NCBI GenBank assembly: GCA_016936505.1
Contig: JAFGXS010000002.1
Location: 62,001-126,000, forward strand
Direction of reading: 5' to 3'
Origin: Bacteroidales bacterium
GTDB lineage: Bacteria; Bacteroidota; Bacteroidia; Bacteroidales; F082
DNA: 64,000 nucleotides
The notes below the pieces were generated by a model that made no database searches, was not told the DNA's origin, and worked only from the letters and a program-made list of their open reading frames with translations. The translations under genes were made by a program, and so were the position numbers. Every line of letters starts with the position of its first letter. Within the stretch, counting starts at the first letter, position 1. Positions 27,521-37,501 of this stretch are shown here, in pieces.

Positions 27521-28447
27521 TTATGTTAGTAGTTTTATGGAATGAGTTCGGTCCTTTCCTAATTGTTCTTTCAAAGCGTCTAAGCTTTTAAATTTCTTTT
27601 CGTCACGCAATCTGTCTACAAACAGAATGGTTATGGTTTCATCATAGATGTCTTCGTTAAAATCAAAAATATTGATTTCAATAGTTAGTTCCCCGTGATC
27701 AATCGTTGGGCGTACCCCAATGTTTCCCATTCCTTTGTACAGTTTTCCTTTTATCAGTGTTCTGCACGCATACACCCCGTTGGCCGCAATCAATTTAAAC
27801 TCTTGCGGGGTTTCAATATTGGCTGTCGGAAACCCTATGGTTCTTCCAATGGCGTTTCCTCTTACAACTTTTCCCATTAAGGCATACTCGTATCCCAGCA
27901 TTTTGTTTGCCTCTCGTACATTTCCTTTTTGCAGCAATTTTCTTATTCGGGTAGAGCTTACCGGTTTTTCATCTACAAAATAAGGAGGAACCTGAATAAC
28001 ACCGAAGTTGTATTTATCTTTAATTCTTTCCAGTAGTTCAATGTTTCCCTCCCGGTTCTTACCAAAATGATGATCGTAACCAATGACAACCATTTGAGGC
28101 CGAATATATTTTACAACATAATCAGCAATAAAATCTTCTGAAGAATTATTGGCAAACTCTTTGGTAAAGTGAATAACTACTAAATGATCAATGCCTGATT
28201 TTTCAATGCGTTCCAGTTTTTTCTGATAAGTATTGATAAATTTTAAATCCTGACTGTCTTTTTGGAGAACCATTCTGGGATGGGGTGAAAAAGTAATCAA
28301 TACGGTGGAACCATTAATTTTCTCAGCTTCTTCTTTCATCTTGTGAAAAATAGCCTGATGCCCCAGATGAACACCGTCGAAAGTACCAATGGTTACGATC
28401 GTATTTCCTGTGGATTTAAAATCTTTTATACAGTTATATACTTTCAA
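27521..28447 (-). CDS. ribF: Bifunctional riboflavin kinase/FAD synthetase
   Basis: A 308-aa enzyme making FMN and FAD. The N-terminal adenylyltransferase domain shows IGTFDGVHLGHQAIF (nucleotidyltransferase GxFDGxHxGH) and the STRIRKLLQ motif; the C-terminal kinase domain shows GRTIGFPTANI and EINIFDFNEDIYDETI. The start is most likely the TTG at 28447 (LKVYNCIKDF), 15 bp after the asd stop. An upstream ATG would make a 35-residue extension overlapping asd and lacking family character. Part of the asd-ribF-START run. Confidence 0.92.
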   Translation of the reverse strand: MKVYNCIKDFKSTGNTIVTIGTFDGVHLGHQAIFHKMKEEAEKINGSTVLITFSPHPRMVLQKDSQDLKFINTYQKKLERIEKSGIDHLVVIHFTKEFANNSSEDFIADYVVKYIRPQMVVIGYDHHFGKNREGNIELLERIKDKYNFGVIQVPPYFVDEKPVSSTRIRKLLQKGNVREANKMLGYEYALMGKVVRGNAIGRTIGFPTANIETPQEFKLIAANGVYACRTLIKGKLYKGMGNIGVRPTIDHGELTIEINIFDFNEDIYDETITILFVDRLRDEKKFKSLDALKEQLGKDRTHSIKLLT

Positions 28448-28461
28448 TTTTCTTTTCTTTA

Positions 28462-29451
28462 TCAGTGAATTAAATTGTGTTGCAGTAAATATTCTGCAAT
28501 CTGAACCGCATTGGTAGCCGCTCCCTTTCTGAGGTTGTCTGAAACAATCCACAGGTTCAAACCGTTTTCAATAGAATCATCTCTTCTAATACGACCAACA
28601 AATACTTCATCTTTTCCCTCAGAAAAAATGGGCATGGGATACAGGTTGTTTTTTGGATCATCCTGAATGATTACCCCCGGCATTGTCGCCATTTTTTCAA
28701 TAGCTTCTTCCAGTTTGAAAGGATGGTGGAATTCAACATTTACTGATTCGGAGTGACCGCCTGTAACCGGAACCCGTACAACTGTTGCTGAAACATTAAT
28801 GTCTGCATTCAGAATTTTTCGGGTTTCATTTACCAGTTTTATTTCTTCAGTGGTATAGCCATCAGATTCGAAATCCCCGCCATGAGGTAAAACATTTCTG
28901 TGAATAGGATGAGGATACGCTTTTGGCCCTTCAACTTTCTCCTGCTCATTATTGAGTTGCTGAATTCCTTTTACACCGCTTCCACTAACCGATTGATAGG
29001 TCGATACCACAACTCGTTTTATACCGTAGGCAAGGTGTAAAGGAGCAAGTGCCATAACCATTTGAATGGTAGAACAGTTAGGGTTCGCAATAATTTTGTC
29101 GGAAGAAGATAAAACCTTACCGTTGATTTCAGGAACTACCAGCGGAATATTTTCATACATGCGCCAGGCAGATGAGTTGTCAATCACTGTTGTTCCGGCT
29201 TCTGCAAACTTTGGAGCCCATTCCTTTGAAGTTGATCCTCCAGCAGAGAACAAAGCAATATCAGGTTTTTCCCGAACGGCTTGTTCCAGAGAAATTACTT
29301 TTATTCCTTTTCCTTTATAAAGAACCTCTTTTCCAACAGATTTTTCTGATGCAACTGCTAACAATTCGGAAACCTGAAAATCCCGCTCTTCCAAAATAGA
29401 AATCATTCTGCTGCCAACCAAACCGGTGGCACCAACTATCGCAACTTTCAT
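28462..29451 (-). CDS. asd: Aspartate-semialdehyde dehydrogenase
   Basis: A 329-aa NADP-dependent enzyme reducing aspartyl phosphate to the semialdehyde for lysine, threonine, methionine and peptidoglycan diaminopimelate. Seen are the nucleotide-binding VAIVGATGLVGSRM, the active-site Cys in ANPNCSTIQMVMAL (about residue 130), the substrate-binding Arg/His region in VRVPVTGGHSESVNVEF, and GRIRRDDS. The start at 29451 matches the family; a 13-codon extension upstream overlaps the divergent gene. First gene of the run with ribF. Confidence 0.96.
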   Translation of the reverse strand: MKVAIVGATGLVGSRMISILEERDFQVSELLAVASEKSVGKEVLYKGKGIKVISLEQAVREKPDIALFSAGGSTSKEWAPKFAEAGTTVIDNSSAWRMYENIPLVVPEINGKVLSSSDKIIANPNCSTIQMVMALAPLHLAYGIKRVVVSTYQSVSGSGVKGIQQLNNEQEKVEGPKAYPHPIHRNVLPHGGDFESDGYTTEEIKLVNETRKILNADINVSATVVRVPVTGGHSESVNVEFHHPFKLEEAIEKMATMPGVIIQDDPKNNLYPMPIFSEGKDEVFVGRIRRDDSIENGLNLWIVSDNLRKGAATNAVQIAEYLLQHNLIH

Positions 29452-29494
29452 TTTTTTTATTAATTTTAAGGTTCTTATAACCAACTGCAAAATT

Positions 29495-32077
29495 ATGAAA
29501 ATAATAAAACCTATTATCCTGATTGTGGTGTTGCTTCCTTTTTCAGTATGGGGGCAGATTTCAGAAAGTTTTAATGAAGGAGATTCTGCTTTTTTTTATT
29601 GGTTTGGAACACCCGAAAAGTTTATTATCAATTCTAAAAAGCAGCTTCAACTTTATGATACAGCAGCAGGTATAGCCTGGCTATCTACTGCCGATCATAT
29701 TTCAGGTTCCAATGAGTGGAGCTTTTGGATCAAAGAAGCATTTTCTCCTTCGTCCGGTAATTTTACCCGTATTTATTTGCAAAGTGATCAACAAAACCTA
29801 ACCTCTCCACTGAATGGTTATTTTTTGCAATTTGGAGAAACAGGAGGTGCTGATGCTGTTGAGTTGTTTCGGCAGGACGGAGATCGGTTTGTTAGCATTT
29901 GTCGGGGACACGACAGCCTGATTGCTTCTTCGTTTGAGATAAGTATAAAAGTAATTCGTGATAGCTTAGGAAACTGGCAATTGCTGGCCGATCCTTTGGC
30001 CGGAAACTTGTTTTTGCCGCAGACAACCGGGTTTGATAATCAATACATGCAAGGAAACTATTTTGGAATCTATTGCGCATACACAAAAAGCAATGCCAGG
30101 AAAATTTATTTGGACAATGTTTATTCGGGGCCGGTTATCCATGATACGATTCGTCCTGATATTTCAACGGTTCAGATATTGAACAACCGTGAACTTGCTG
30201 TTGTTTTCAGTGAGCCGATGAATAAAGTATTAGCAGAAAACACAGCACATTATTTATTGTTTCCGGTTGAGAAAGATCCTGAAAAGGCGGAACTTTTACA
30301 CGATGGCAAAACCGTTTTACTCCGCTTTGAAACTTCATTCCAGAATAAAACTCATTATGTTCTGAAAATAGATTCAATAGCTGATCTTTTCGGCAATATG
30401 GTTGCCAGTGAGGAAACTGCGTTTGATTATTATTTGCCGGAAGCATATGATGTAGTGATTAATGAAATTATGGCAGACCCAACACCATCACAAGGCCTTC
30501 CTGAAGCTGAATACCTGGAACTGTACAATACTACAGATTTTGATATTGATCTTTCGGAATGGAAATTAATACTGGGAAGTAAAATTAAACAGTTTGATCA
30601 GGCTTTGATCCGTTCAAAAGGGTATTTGATATTAACTGCTGAGAAAAACAGAGAAGATTTTCAATCTTTTGGACCTGTTTATGGTTTTTCCAGCTTTTCT
30701 TTGTTGAACTCAGGTCAGAACCTGGTATTAAAAGATAGTACAGGGATAACTATTTCGGAAGTGAATTATCAGGACAGTTGGTACGGAAGTTCTGAAAAAG
30801 AAAATGGGGGTTGGTCTCTGGAGCAGATTAACCCGGCCAATAGTTGTTCCGGTGCGGAAAACTGGAAAGCATCTATTGATACCATAGGAGGAACACCGGG
30901 AAGTAAAAATTCTGTTTATGATACTCTTGTTTTATTTCCCAAATTGAAAACCATTCAAATAGTAGGCAACCAAAATATCGAAGTATTCTTCAACCAGAAA
31001 ATGGATTCATTTTCTTTATTGAACCGTGATTTATGGTTTGCAGAATCGCATCCGGATAGCATTTTTATTTCTGATGACAGCTTGCAGAAAGCAAGTCTGT
31101 TTTTTGCAAACTCATTTGAGAAAAGCAAAAAATATGAGTTGCAGGTTTCAGGTCTTATGAAAAACTGTCGTGGGTTACCCATTGTAAAGGATACGTTTGT
31201 ATTTTTTGGCCTTCCGGAACCGATAGCAGCAAAAGATGTGTTGTTTAATGAGTTGTTGGTTCAGCCAAGATCCGGAGGAGCTGAGTATATTGAACTGGTA
31301 AATCACTCAGAGAAGATAATTGATTTGAGTGAACTATTACTGGGAATTCAGAAAAACCATAACGACGGTAGTATTGATACGGTATTTTACACCTTATCAG
31401 AAATGCAGAAACTCTGTTTTCCTGGTGAGTATTATGTTTTAACCAAATATCCCGAAAAGGTAAAAGAACAATATGTGACCGAAAGTCCTGACAATTTTAT
31501 TGCAATGACTTCCTTTCCTGTGCTTACAAATGAAAAAGGAACGGTTATTTTAAAGGCTATGGATAATGGAGTAATTGACGGATTTACTTACAATGAAAAG
31601 ATGCATTATTCTTTACTTAAAAGAACTGATGGTGTTTCAATGGAGCGTTCATCATTAGAAAAAAACACAGAGGATCTTACCAACTGGCACTCGGCCTCTG
31701 AAGATTATGGGTTTGGAACACCTACCGGTCAGAACTCTCAATTTGTTTCTTCTGAGGATGCACATACTTCTTTTGCCGTTGAACCAAAAATATTTTCTCC
31801 CGACGGAGATGGATTTAATGATAAGCTTAGCATAAAATATCAGTTAAATACAACGGGGTATTCTGTAAATATTCATGTTTTTAACCGATCAGGTGTTTTA
31901 ATACGTCATTTGTACGAAAATGAATATCTGGGAACTACGGGCAAGTTATACTGGAATGGTAAAACGGATCAAAACACAACAGCACTCCCTGGAATATACA
32001 TTGTCTACATACAATTGTTTAATGTAGACGGTACAACAAAACAAATGAAAATGTCGGTAGTAGTTGCCCTAAAGTAA
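29495..32077 (+). CDS. Lamin-tail-domain surface protein with FlgD/CHU_C-like C-terminus
   Basis: An 860-aa exported protein. A signal peptide (MKIIKPIILIVVLLPFSVWG) is followed by a lectin/laminin-like first region, two Ig-like parts, and two lamin-tail (LTD) domains recognisable by INEIMADPTP..EAEYLELYNT and LFNELLVQPRSGGAEYIELVNHS. The C-terminus, PKIFSPDGDGFNDKLSI through WNGKTDQNTTALPGIYIVYI, resembles FlgD-Ig/gliding-associated C-terminal modules that occur on T9SS-related surface proteins. Likely role is as a cell-surface or extracellular protein; binding target unknown. It is divergent from asd and meets glmS tail to tail with 1 bp between. Confidence 0.75.
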   Translation: MKIIKPIILIVVLLPFSVWGQISESFNEGDSAFFYWFGTPEKFIINSKKQLQLYDTAAGIAWLSTADHISGSNEWSFWIKEAFSPSSGNFTRIYLQSDQQNLTSPLNGYFLQFGETGGADAVELFRQDGDRFVSICRGHDSLIASSFEISIKVIRDSLGNWQLLADPLAGNLFLPQTTGFDNQYMQGNYFGIYCAYTKSNARKIYLDNVYSGPVIHDTIRPDISTVQILNNRELAVVFSEPMNKVLAENTAHYLLFPVEKDPEKAELLHDGKTVLLRFETSFQNKTHYVLKIDSIADLFGNMVASEETAFDYYLPEAYDVVINEIMADPTPSQGLPEAEYLELYNTTDFDIDLSEWKLILGSKIKQFDQALIRSKGYLILTAEKNREDFQSFGPVYGFSSFSLLNSGQNLVLKDSTGITISEVNYQDSWYGSSEKENGGWSLEQINPANSCSGAENWKASIDTIGGTPGSKNSVYDTLVLFPKLKTIQIVGNQNIEVFFNQKMDSFSLLNRDLWFAESHPDSIFISDDSLQKASLFFANSFEKSKKYELQVSGLMKNCRGLPIVKDTFVFFGLPEPIAAKDVLFNELLVQPRSGGAEYIELVNHSEKIIDLSELLLGIQKNHNDGSIDTVFYTLSEMQKLCFPGEYYVLTKYPEKVKEQYVTESPDNFIAMTSFPVLTNEKGTVILKAMDNGVIDGFTYNEKMHYSLLKRTDGVSMERSSLEKNTEDLTNWHSASEDYGFGTPTGQNSQFVSSEDAHTSFAVEPKIFSPDGDGFNDKLSIKYQLNTTGYSVNIHVFNRSGVLIRHLYENEYLGTTGKLYWNGKTDQNTTALPGIYIVYIQLFNVDGTTKQMKMSVVVALK

Positions 32078-32078
32078 C

Positions 32079-33917
32079 TTATTCTACAGTAACAGATTTG
32101 GCCAGGTTTCTTGGCTGATCCACATTACAACCCCGCATAACGGCAATGTGATATGCCAGCTTTTGTAGCGGAATAGTTGCCAGCAACGGGGTAAAAAGCT
32201 CTTCTGTTTCAGGAATTTCAATGGCGTAATCCACCATGTTTTTTATGGTTTGATCACCGTTGGTTACAATCGCAATAACTTTTCCATTTCTGGCTTTTAC
32301 CTCCTGAATATTGCTTACAACCTTATCGTAAATACTGGCATTTGGAGCGATAAATACAACAGGCATATTGTTGTCAATTAAAGCAATAGGGCCGTGTTTC
32401 ATTTCAGCTGCAGGATACCCTTCAGCATGGATGTAGGAAATTTCTTTGAGCTTTAAAGCCCCCTCAAGAGCAACAGGGAAATTATAACCTCTTCCCAGAT
32501 AAAGGAAATTAGATACGTCCTTAAACTTCCATGCAATATCTTTTATCTTATCAGCAGCTTCCAGTGTTTTTTCAATCTTGCCCGGAATAGTTTCCATTTC
32601 CTGTAACAACTGCATCCAGCGCGAAGCAGGAATGGTTCCTTTTAGTTGAGCTAACCTTAAAGCCATTAGTGTGAGCACCGTTACCTGAGCCGTAAAAGCT
32701 TTCGTAGAGGCTACACCAATTTCAGGTCCGGCATGAGTATATGAGCCGGCATCGGTAGCACGGGCAATAGATGATCCTACGACATTACAGATACCCAGAA
32801 TGGTTGCTCCTTTTTCTTTGGCCAGTGAAATTGCAGCCAGAGTATCGGCTGTTTCTCCGGATTGGGAAATGGCGATTACTACATCGTCTTCGCTGATAAT
32901 AGGGTTTCTGTAACGAAACTCTGAAGCATATTCCACTTCAACAGGAATTCTTGCCAGATCTTCAATAAGGTATTCGCCAACAAGTCCTGCGTGCCACGAG
33001 GTACCACAGGCAATGATAATAATTCGTTTGGCATTAATGAGTTTTTGTTCATAGTCAACAATACCTCCCAAAGAAACAATTCCTTTATCGGCATTGAGCC
33101 TGCCACGCATACTGTCTTTAATGGATCTGGGCTGTTCAAAAATCTCTTTTAACATGAAGTGTTCATAGCCGCCTTTTTCCAGCTCGCTGAGGTCCATTTC
33201 CAACGCTTCAATGTAGGGGGTTTTTTCTTTATTCTTTATGGTTTTCAGCTTAATTTCTTTTCCTCTCTCAAGAACAGCCATGTCTTCTTCGGCCAGATAT
33301 ACAACTGATTTGGTGTATTCTACAATTGGGGTGGCGTCAGAAGCAACAAAAAATTCATTTTCACCAATACCAATAACCATTGGGCTGCCTTTTCTTGCCA
33401 CGATCAGCTTGTCTGGATTTTCCTCAGAAAGAACTACAATAGCATAAGCACCGGTTACTTGATTTAGTGCTATTCTAACCGCTTCATCCAGCGGAACCTG
33501 TTCGTTTTTTTCAATATCTTCAATGAGATTAACCAATACTTCAGTATCGGTTTCAGAATAGAATTGATAACCTCTTTCAATCAGAGCTTTCTTTAAAACA
33601 TCGTAGTTTTCAATAATACCGTTATGAATTACAGCTAATTTCTGACTGTTGGATTTGTGCGGATGTGCATTAATGGTATTGGGTTCTCCATGTGTAGCCC
33701 AACGGGTATGTGCAACACCTATGGTTGATCTTAAATCAATACCCTCTATCTTGGCTTCAAGATCAGCTACTTTTCCTTTGGTTTTATGAACCGTTAATCC
33801 TCCGTTAATCAGGGCAATACCAGCGCTGTCATAACCCCGGTATTCCAAACGATGCAATCCCTTGATCAGGATTGGTTTTGCGTCTTTATCTCCGATGTAA
33901 GCAACAATTCCACACAT
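32079..33917 (-). CDS. glmS: Glucosamine-6-phosphate synthase (isomerising)
   Basis: A 612-aa enzyme making glucosamine-6-phosphate from fructose-6-phosphate and glutamine, the entry to peptidoglycan and LPS amino sugars. It has the N-terminal glutaminase with Cys2 nucleophile (MCGIVAYIGD, GLHRLEYRGYDSAGIA, THGEPN), and two SIS domains with ISQSGETADTLAA and GRGYNFPVALEGALKLKEISYIHAEGYPAAEMKHGPIALI, ending NLAKSVTVE. Length is standard. It is 45 bp downstream of the DUF4270 gene. No glmS-ribozyme-like structure fits in that short gap. Confidence 0.97.
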   Translation of the reverse strand: MCGIVAYIGDKDAKPILIKGLHRLEYRGYDSAGIALINGGLTVHKTKGKVADLEAKIEGIDLRSTIGVAHTRWATHGEPNTINAHPHKSNSQKLAVIHNGIIENYDVLKKALIERGYQFYSETDTEVLVNLIEDIEKNEQVPLDEAVRIALNQVTGAYAIVVLSEENPDKLIVARKGSPMVIGIGENEFFVASDATPIVEYTKSVVYLAEEDMAVLERGKEIKLKTIKNKEKTPYIEALEMDLSELEKGGYEHFMLKEIFEQPRSIKDSMRGRLNADKGIVSLGGIVDYEQKLINAKRIIIIACGTSWHAGLVGEYLIEDLARIPVEVEYASEFRYRNPIISEDDVVIAISQSGETADTLAAISLAKEKGATILGICNVVGSSIARATDAGSYTHAGPEIGVASTKAFTAQVTVLTLMALRLAQLKGTIPASRWMQLLQEMETIPGKIEKTLEAADKIKDIAWKFKDVSNFLYLGRGYNFPVALEGALKLKEISYIHAEGYPAAEMKHGPIALIDNNMPVVFIAPNASIYDKVVSNIQEVKARNGKVIAIVTNGDQTIKNMVDYAIEIPETEELFTPLLATIPLQKLAYHIAVMRGCNVDQPRNLAKSVTVE

Positions 33918-33962
33918 GGTTAATTTTTTTAAAGGGTTGGATATATAGGTTATCTGTGTTTT

Positions 33963-35330
33963 TTAGTTGAATTTTGTGTAAAGCAGCTCAAGCTTTGTTC
34001 TCGCTACGGTATCGCTAACCGGTTCAGGCCCGTTAAAAATAAATCTTTCCGGAGAGACAGTTCCTCCACTGATGTATAGTAGTAGACCCCTATCATCCTG
34101 CGTGGTGTCTGAGACTAAAGATTGGATGTAGTGTGTAATTCTAAACTGATAAGAATTTGATAGAGAATCATAAGTACCACCAAAATAATTGGTTCCTTCG
34201 TTAGCATCTACTAACGTGGAATATGAGGTGTCAGATACAATTTGTAAAAGTGTCAACGTAGCAGGAGCACCATAGTAGGTATTGAGTTCATACCCGGGCA
34301 GAATTAATTTTGCCTCATTAATTCCAATTTTACCTTCACGAGCCAGTTTTTTAATATTTGGAAATTTGATGATGGTTTTAAGCCCCGATAATCCCTGAAC
34401 ATAATACTTTTGTTGTCCTAATAATGTATCATGATTAACGACTTGTTGTTGTAGTTCATTATTTGCAAGAGTGTAATTATGTTCATAATGATTAGCATAA
34501 GCCATGCCAATTCCGTATGCATAAAAGAATGAAAGGGAATCAACAGTATCATTATGGTAATACATACCTAATTGACTTTTTGCGGAAGGGGAGAACGATA
34601 CAATTGCACCCTCACCATTTACAAGGTCTGCTGTAATATAAAAACCTTTAAAATATTTTACAAACAGATAGTTACTATCCAGATCTGTTGTGTCTGTGTT
34701 GATTAATTTGTCAGCAAGGTCAGGATGCAATTTGCTGAGATTGATTCTGATTACACCTGTTAAAGTGTCGGTTCCTCCTAAAACAACCTGATTACTCATG
34801 TGAGGAGTGAATGTGTAATCGGCATAATCTGTTGGAAGATAGGCTGGTATCTTATTTGAGTAATATGTTGTACTGTCACCATCCAGGTCCTCATTCAATT
34901 CATAAACGTGCAAACGAAGAACAGAATTAGTATCTCCATAAACAGCAGAGTATCCTAACTGTAGAACCAAAGAATCTACTTTGGGATTTGGTCCAAATCT
35001 ATCATGAGTTGTGGTTTGAGCCATTTGCGTGTAAAAAGAAGCGTTGGTTGCTCCAAAAACAGGGTCGGTCATACTACCAACTATGTAATAGGATTTTTCA
35101 TTTGATGCTACAGAATCAAGTGTGGAAGAATAGGTTCGTATGGCTGTGGTATCAGTATAGTATGCGGTTAAGGTGCTGTCCGGAATTAGGTTTCCTCCGA
35201 TAGATGTCGGTTTTTTTGTACAGGAAGTAACTATTCCTGAAAATGTTAAAACCGCAACAAATAATAAAGTGTAATGAAAAACAACGCGCAAGTTGTTGGA
35301 AAAGTTAATTGTTTTCAATGATTTGATCAT
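33963..35330 (-). CDS. DUF4270-domain lipoprotein
   Basis: A 455-aa outer-membrane or surface lipoprotein of the Bacteroidetes-specific DUF4270 family. The start at 35330 yields a signal peptide ending TSC with mature sequence CTKKPTSIGGNLIPDS; the NLIP/GG segment is a family hallmark. Longer in-frame starts lie inside the upstream gene and are not credible. The body is Ser/Thr/Tyr-rich and beta-strand-like. Function unknown. It overlaps the upstream GT5-like gene by 26 bp and precedes glmS; this three-gene order appears to be a coherent operon. Confidence 0.85.
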   Translation of the reverse strand: MIKSLKTINFSNNLRVVFHYTLLFVAVLTFSGIVTSCTKKPTSIGGNLIPDSTLTAYYTDTTAIRTYSSTLDSVASNEKSYYIVGSMTDPVFGATNASFYTQMAQTTTHDRFGPNPKVDSLVLQLGYSAVYGDTNSVLRLHVYELNEDLDGDSTTYYSNKIPAYLPTDYADYTFTPHMSNQVVLGGTDTLTGVIRINLSKLHPDLADKLINTDTTDLDSNYLFVKYFKGFYITADLVNGEGAIVSFSPSAKSQLGMYYHNDTVDSLSFFYAYGIGMAYANHYEHNYTLANNELQQQVVNHDTLLGQQKYYVQGLSGLKTIIKFPNIKKLAREGKIGINEAKLILPGYELNTYYGAPATLTLLQIVSDTSYSTLVDANEGTNYFGGTYDSLSNSYQFRITHYIQSLVSDTTQDDRGLLLYISGGTVSPERFIFNGPEPVSDTVARTKLELLYTKFN

Positions 35331-36117
35331 AAAATTCGTTATACGCTTCAAAATAATTTTCATTCCCCTGATAATCAAGAACGGGTTTGCTGCTGTTTTT
35401 AGCATATTCAACCAATTCTGTATTAACATTTTCTTCGCCGAGGATAAATCCATCAGCAAAATCCATAGCTCCTTTCATGAAAGAAACGTAATCAGGATTA
35501 TTAAAGTGTGCCAGGTCTTCATTTGAAACTCCGTTCATTTTTATTTTTTGCACATAATCCTTTGCAAAAGACTCGCTAAACCCATCGTTATAAAGTGAAA
35601 TAACAACCTTTGCATGGTTGAAAATAGGATTGTCTTTATATACAGTTTTAGCATAAAAAGCCATCAATCCTGCAAACCATCCATGGATATGGATTAAATC
35701 AGGTGCCCATCCGAGTTTTTTAACGGTTTCCAATACACCTCTGGAAAAGAAGATGGTACGTTCGTCATTATCCTGAAAGAACTTTTTTCCTTTATCTCTG
35801 AAAATGAATTTCCTGTGGAAGTAATCTTCATTTTCAATGAAATAAACCTGCATACGGGCTTGCTGTATTGATGCAACTTTAATGATCAACGGGTGATCAA
35901 TGTCATCAATAATCAGGTTCATACCAGATAGCCGGATGACTTCGTGAAGTTGATTTCTTCTTTCGTTAACCAATCCGAAACGCGGCATAAAAACCCTGAT
36001 TTCTTTTCCGGACTCTTGTGTTTTTTGAGGTAGGAAACGTCCTATTTTGCTTAAGTGCGAATCAGGCAAATAGGGCATAATCTCTTGCGCAACAAAGAGC
36101 ACTCTTTTCTTACTCAT
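35305..36117 (-). CDS. Glycogen/starch synthase N-terminal domain protein (GT5-N only)
   Basis: A 270-aa protein matching the N-terminal Rossmann half of GT5 glycogen synthases: RVLFVAQEIMPYLPDSHLSKIGRFLPQKTQ in place of the usual KTGGLGDV, EIRVFMPRFGLVNERRNQLH, and HIHGWFAGLMAFYAK. The C-terminal GT-B half, which completes the nucleotide-sugar site, is missing, and the KTGG-type glycine motif is altered. Short versions of this kind are widespread in Bacteroidetes. Activity as a synthase is therefore doubtful. Downstream neighbours are DUF4270 and glmS. A TACCTTTG -7 box is at 36154-36147. Confidence 0.8.
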   Translation of the reverse strand: MSKKRVLFVAQEIMPYLPDSHLSKIGRFLPQKTQESGKEIRVFMPRFGLVNERRNQLHEVIRLSGMNLIIDDIDHPLIIKVASIQQARMQVYFIENEDYFHRKFIFRDKGKKFFQDNDERTIFFSRGVLETVKKLGWAPDLIHIHGWFAGLMAFYAKTVYKDNPIFNHAKVVISLYNDGFSESFAKDYVQKIKMNGVSNEDLAHFNNPDYVSFMKGAMDFADGFILGEENVNTELVEYAKNSSKPVLDYQGNENYFEAYNEFYDQIIENN

Positions 36118-36278
36118 GAATATTAATTTTAGAGACTTTTGCGGCACAAAGGTAATGAAAAATTACGTACGTGAATTACCTAGCTGCTTTTGTACCGATC
36201 AAGTGAGCAAATTTTATCTCGAAAAACCGAATCGAGTAAAATAAAAAAATAAAAACCAAAAAGACCTAACAAACGAGT

Positions 36279-37193
36279 TTAGCGCCGTATAAACATGGCT
36301 TTAATGATATCTGAGGCCATTTTGGGATTTTCTTTCAGTCTTCTGGTTGAATAAGGAAACCAGTCTTTTCCGAAGGGTACATATACACGCAGGCGATGGC
36401 CTTTATCTATAATGCTTTTTCTTAAAGCCGGTGCAACCCCGTAAAGCATTTGAAATTCATACTCGTTATTGGCGGGTTTATGCTTTTCAAGTAATTTATA
36501 GGCTCCTTCAATCAGCGGCTCATCATGTGTTGCAATTCCGGGATAAATTTTGTGCTCGAGCATATAATCCAACAATTTCAGGTAATTGTTGTTGATTTCA
36601 TCATACTTTTTGTAGGCGATGGATTCGGGTTCAACATAGATCCCTTTACACAACCTATAGTTTAAGGGTGCTTCATTATGCACATCAAGCATTTTTTCTA
36701 TATCGCTCTCGGTGCGCCTCATGTATGCCTGTAAAACTAAACCAACATGACCGGGAAACTCCTCTTTGAGTTTTCTGAACAGTTTGATTTCTTTGTCCAC
36801 ACATTGTGAGTCTTCCATGTCAATCCGCACGAAGTTTCCGTGTTCTGCAGATTTTTTAACAATAGCACGTATGTTTTCGTAACAAAAGTCCTCATCAAGT
36901 AATAAACCAAACATGGTTGGTTTTAAAGAATAGTTGCCGTTAATGTCATTCTTTTCAAATGTTTCAACAATGTTTAAGTATTCGTCACGGTTTTTAACGG
37001 CTTCTTCTTTTTTGGTAATAAATTCACCCAAAAGGTCAATGGTTACCATGCAACCTTCAGCATTCAGCTCTTTTGAAACCCTTAATGCATCTTCAATATT
37101 TTTACCGGCAATATATCTTTTAGAAAATACCCAAACCAAACCCTTAGGCATAAAAGGAAGAATGTTGGCAATCATCTTGTTAAGTATATTCAT
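36279..37193 (-). CDS. Proline dehydrogenase family protein
   Basis: A 304-aa FAD-binding TIM-barrel enzyme resembling the PRODH domain, which oxidises proline to pyrroline-5-carboxylate. Seen are VRIDMEDSQCVDKEIKLF, the FAD-contacting VLQAYMRRTESDI, the substrate-site Lys in CKGIYVEPES, IATHD, and the late FQMLYGV and RVYVPFG...YSTRRLKENP with paired Arg residues that bind the proline carboxylate. Length fits monofunctional PRODH. Start 37193 (MNILNKMIAN). A TAACTTTG box lies at 37234-37227. No P5C dehydrogenase is adjacent. Confidence 0.9.
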   Translation of the reverse strand: MNILNKMIANILPFMPKGLVWVFSKRYIAGKNIEDALRVSKELNAEGCMVTIDLLGEFITKKEEAVKNRDEYLNIVETFEKNDINGNYSLKPTMFGLLLDEDFCYENIRAIVKKSAEHGNFVRIDMEDSQCVDKEIKLFRKLKEEFPGHVGLVLQAYMRRTESDIEKMLDVHNEAPLNYRLCKGIYVEPESIAYKKYDEINNNYLKLLDYMLEHKIYPGIATHDEPLIEGAYKLLEKHKPANNEYEFQMLYGVAPALRKSIIDKGHRLRVYVPFGKDWFPYSTRRLKENPKMASDIIKAMFIRR

Positions 37194-37501
37194 CGAAATA
37201 ATGTTTTTTTTTTGAAAATTTTTGCGCAAAGTTATATCTAAAATTTCAAATTTGTTATCGGTTATCTTTTATTTAAAATCTGTAAAAAGAATTGTTGCAA
37301 ACGATTACAGAACACTATCTTGGAAGGCAAACTTTGCAGATTTCCAAAGCTGAAAATATTGTCTGTGCCATCAGTTAAGTAATTTCAGAACCGTACTAAG
37401 TAAGAAAACACGAATAAGGTGCTCGTTACAATGGATTTAGAAGTGATGAAAAAATTTGCGTATGCAAATAATTATCTCTAATTTTGCCGCCCAATTTTAA
37501 G
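37194..37501. other. 308-bp divergent intergenic region
   Basis: No open frame or RNA structure is convincing. The left end holds the candidate PRODH -7 box (TAACTTTG) and the right end the strong promoter of the DUF177-rpmF run; the centre is AT-rich with nothing recognisable. Confidence 0.6.
37455..37486 (+). promoter_or_regulatory. Bacteroidetes-type promoter for DUF177-rpmF
   Basis: TTTG at 37455-37458, a 20-bp spacer, then TAATTTTG at 37479-37486, an exact match to the -33/-7 consensus TTTG-N19-21-TAnnTTTG. Transcription should begin within about 10 bp of the -7 box, leaving a very short leader before the ATG at 37502. Confidence 0.78.

Noticed and set aside
33918-33962. glmS ribozyme upstream of glmS
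   Set aside because: Only 45 bp separate the genes and no suitable pseudoknot is present.
36279-37193. Full-length PutA
   Set aside because: Length and motifs cover only the proline dehydrogenase domain; no aldehyde dehydrogenase part follows.
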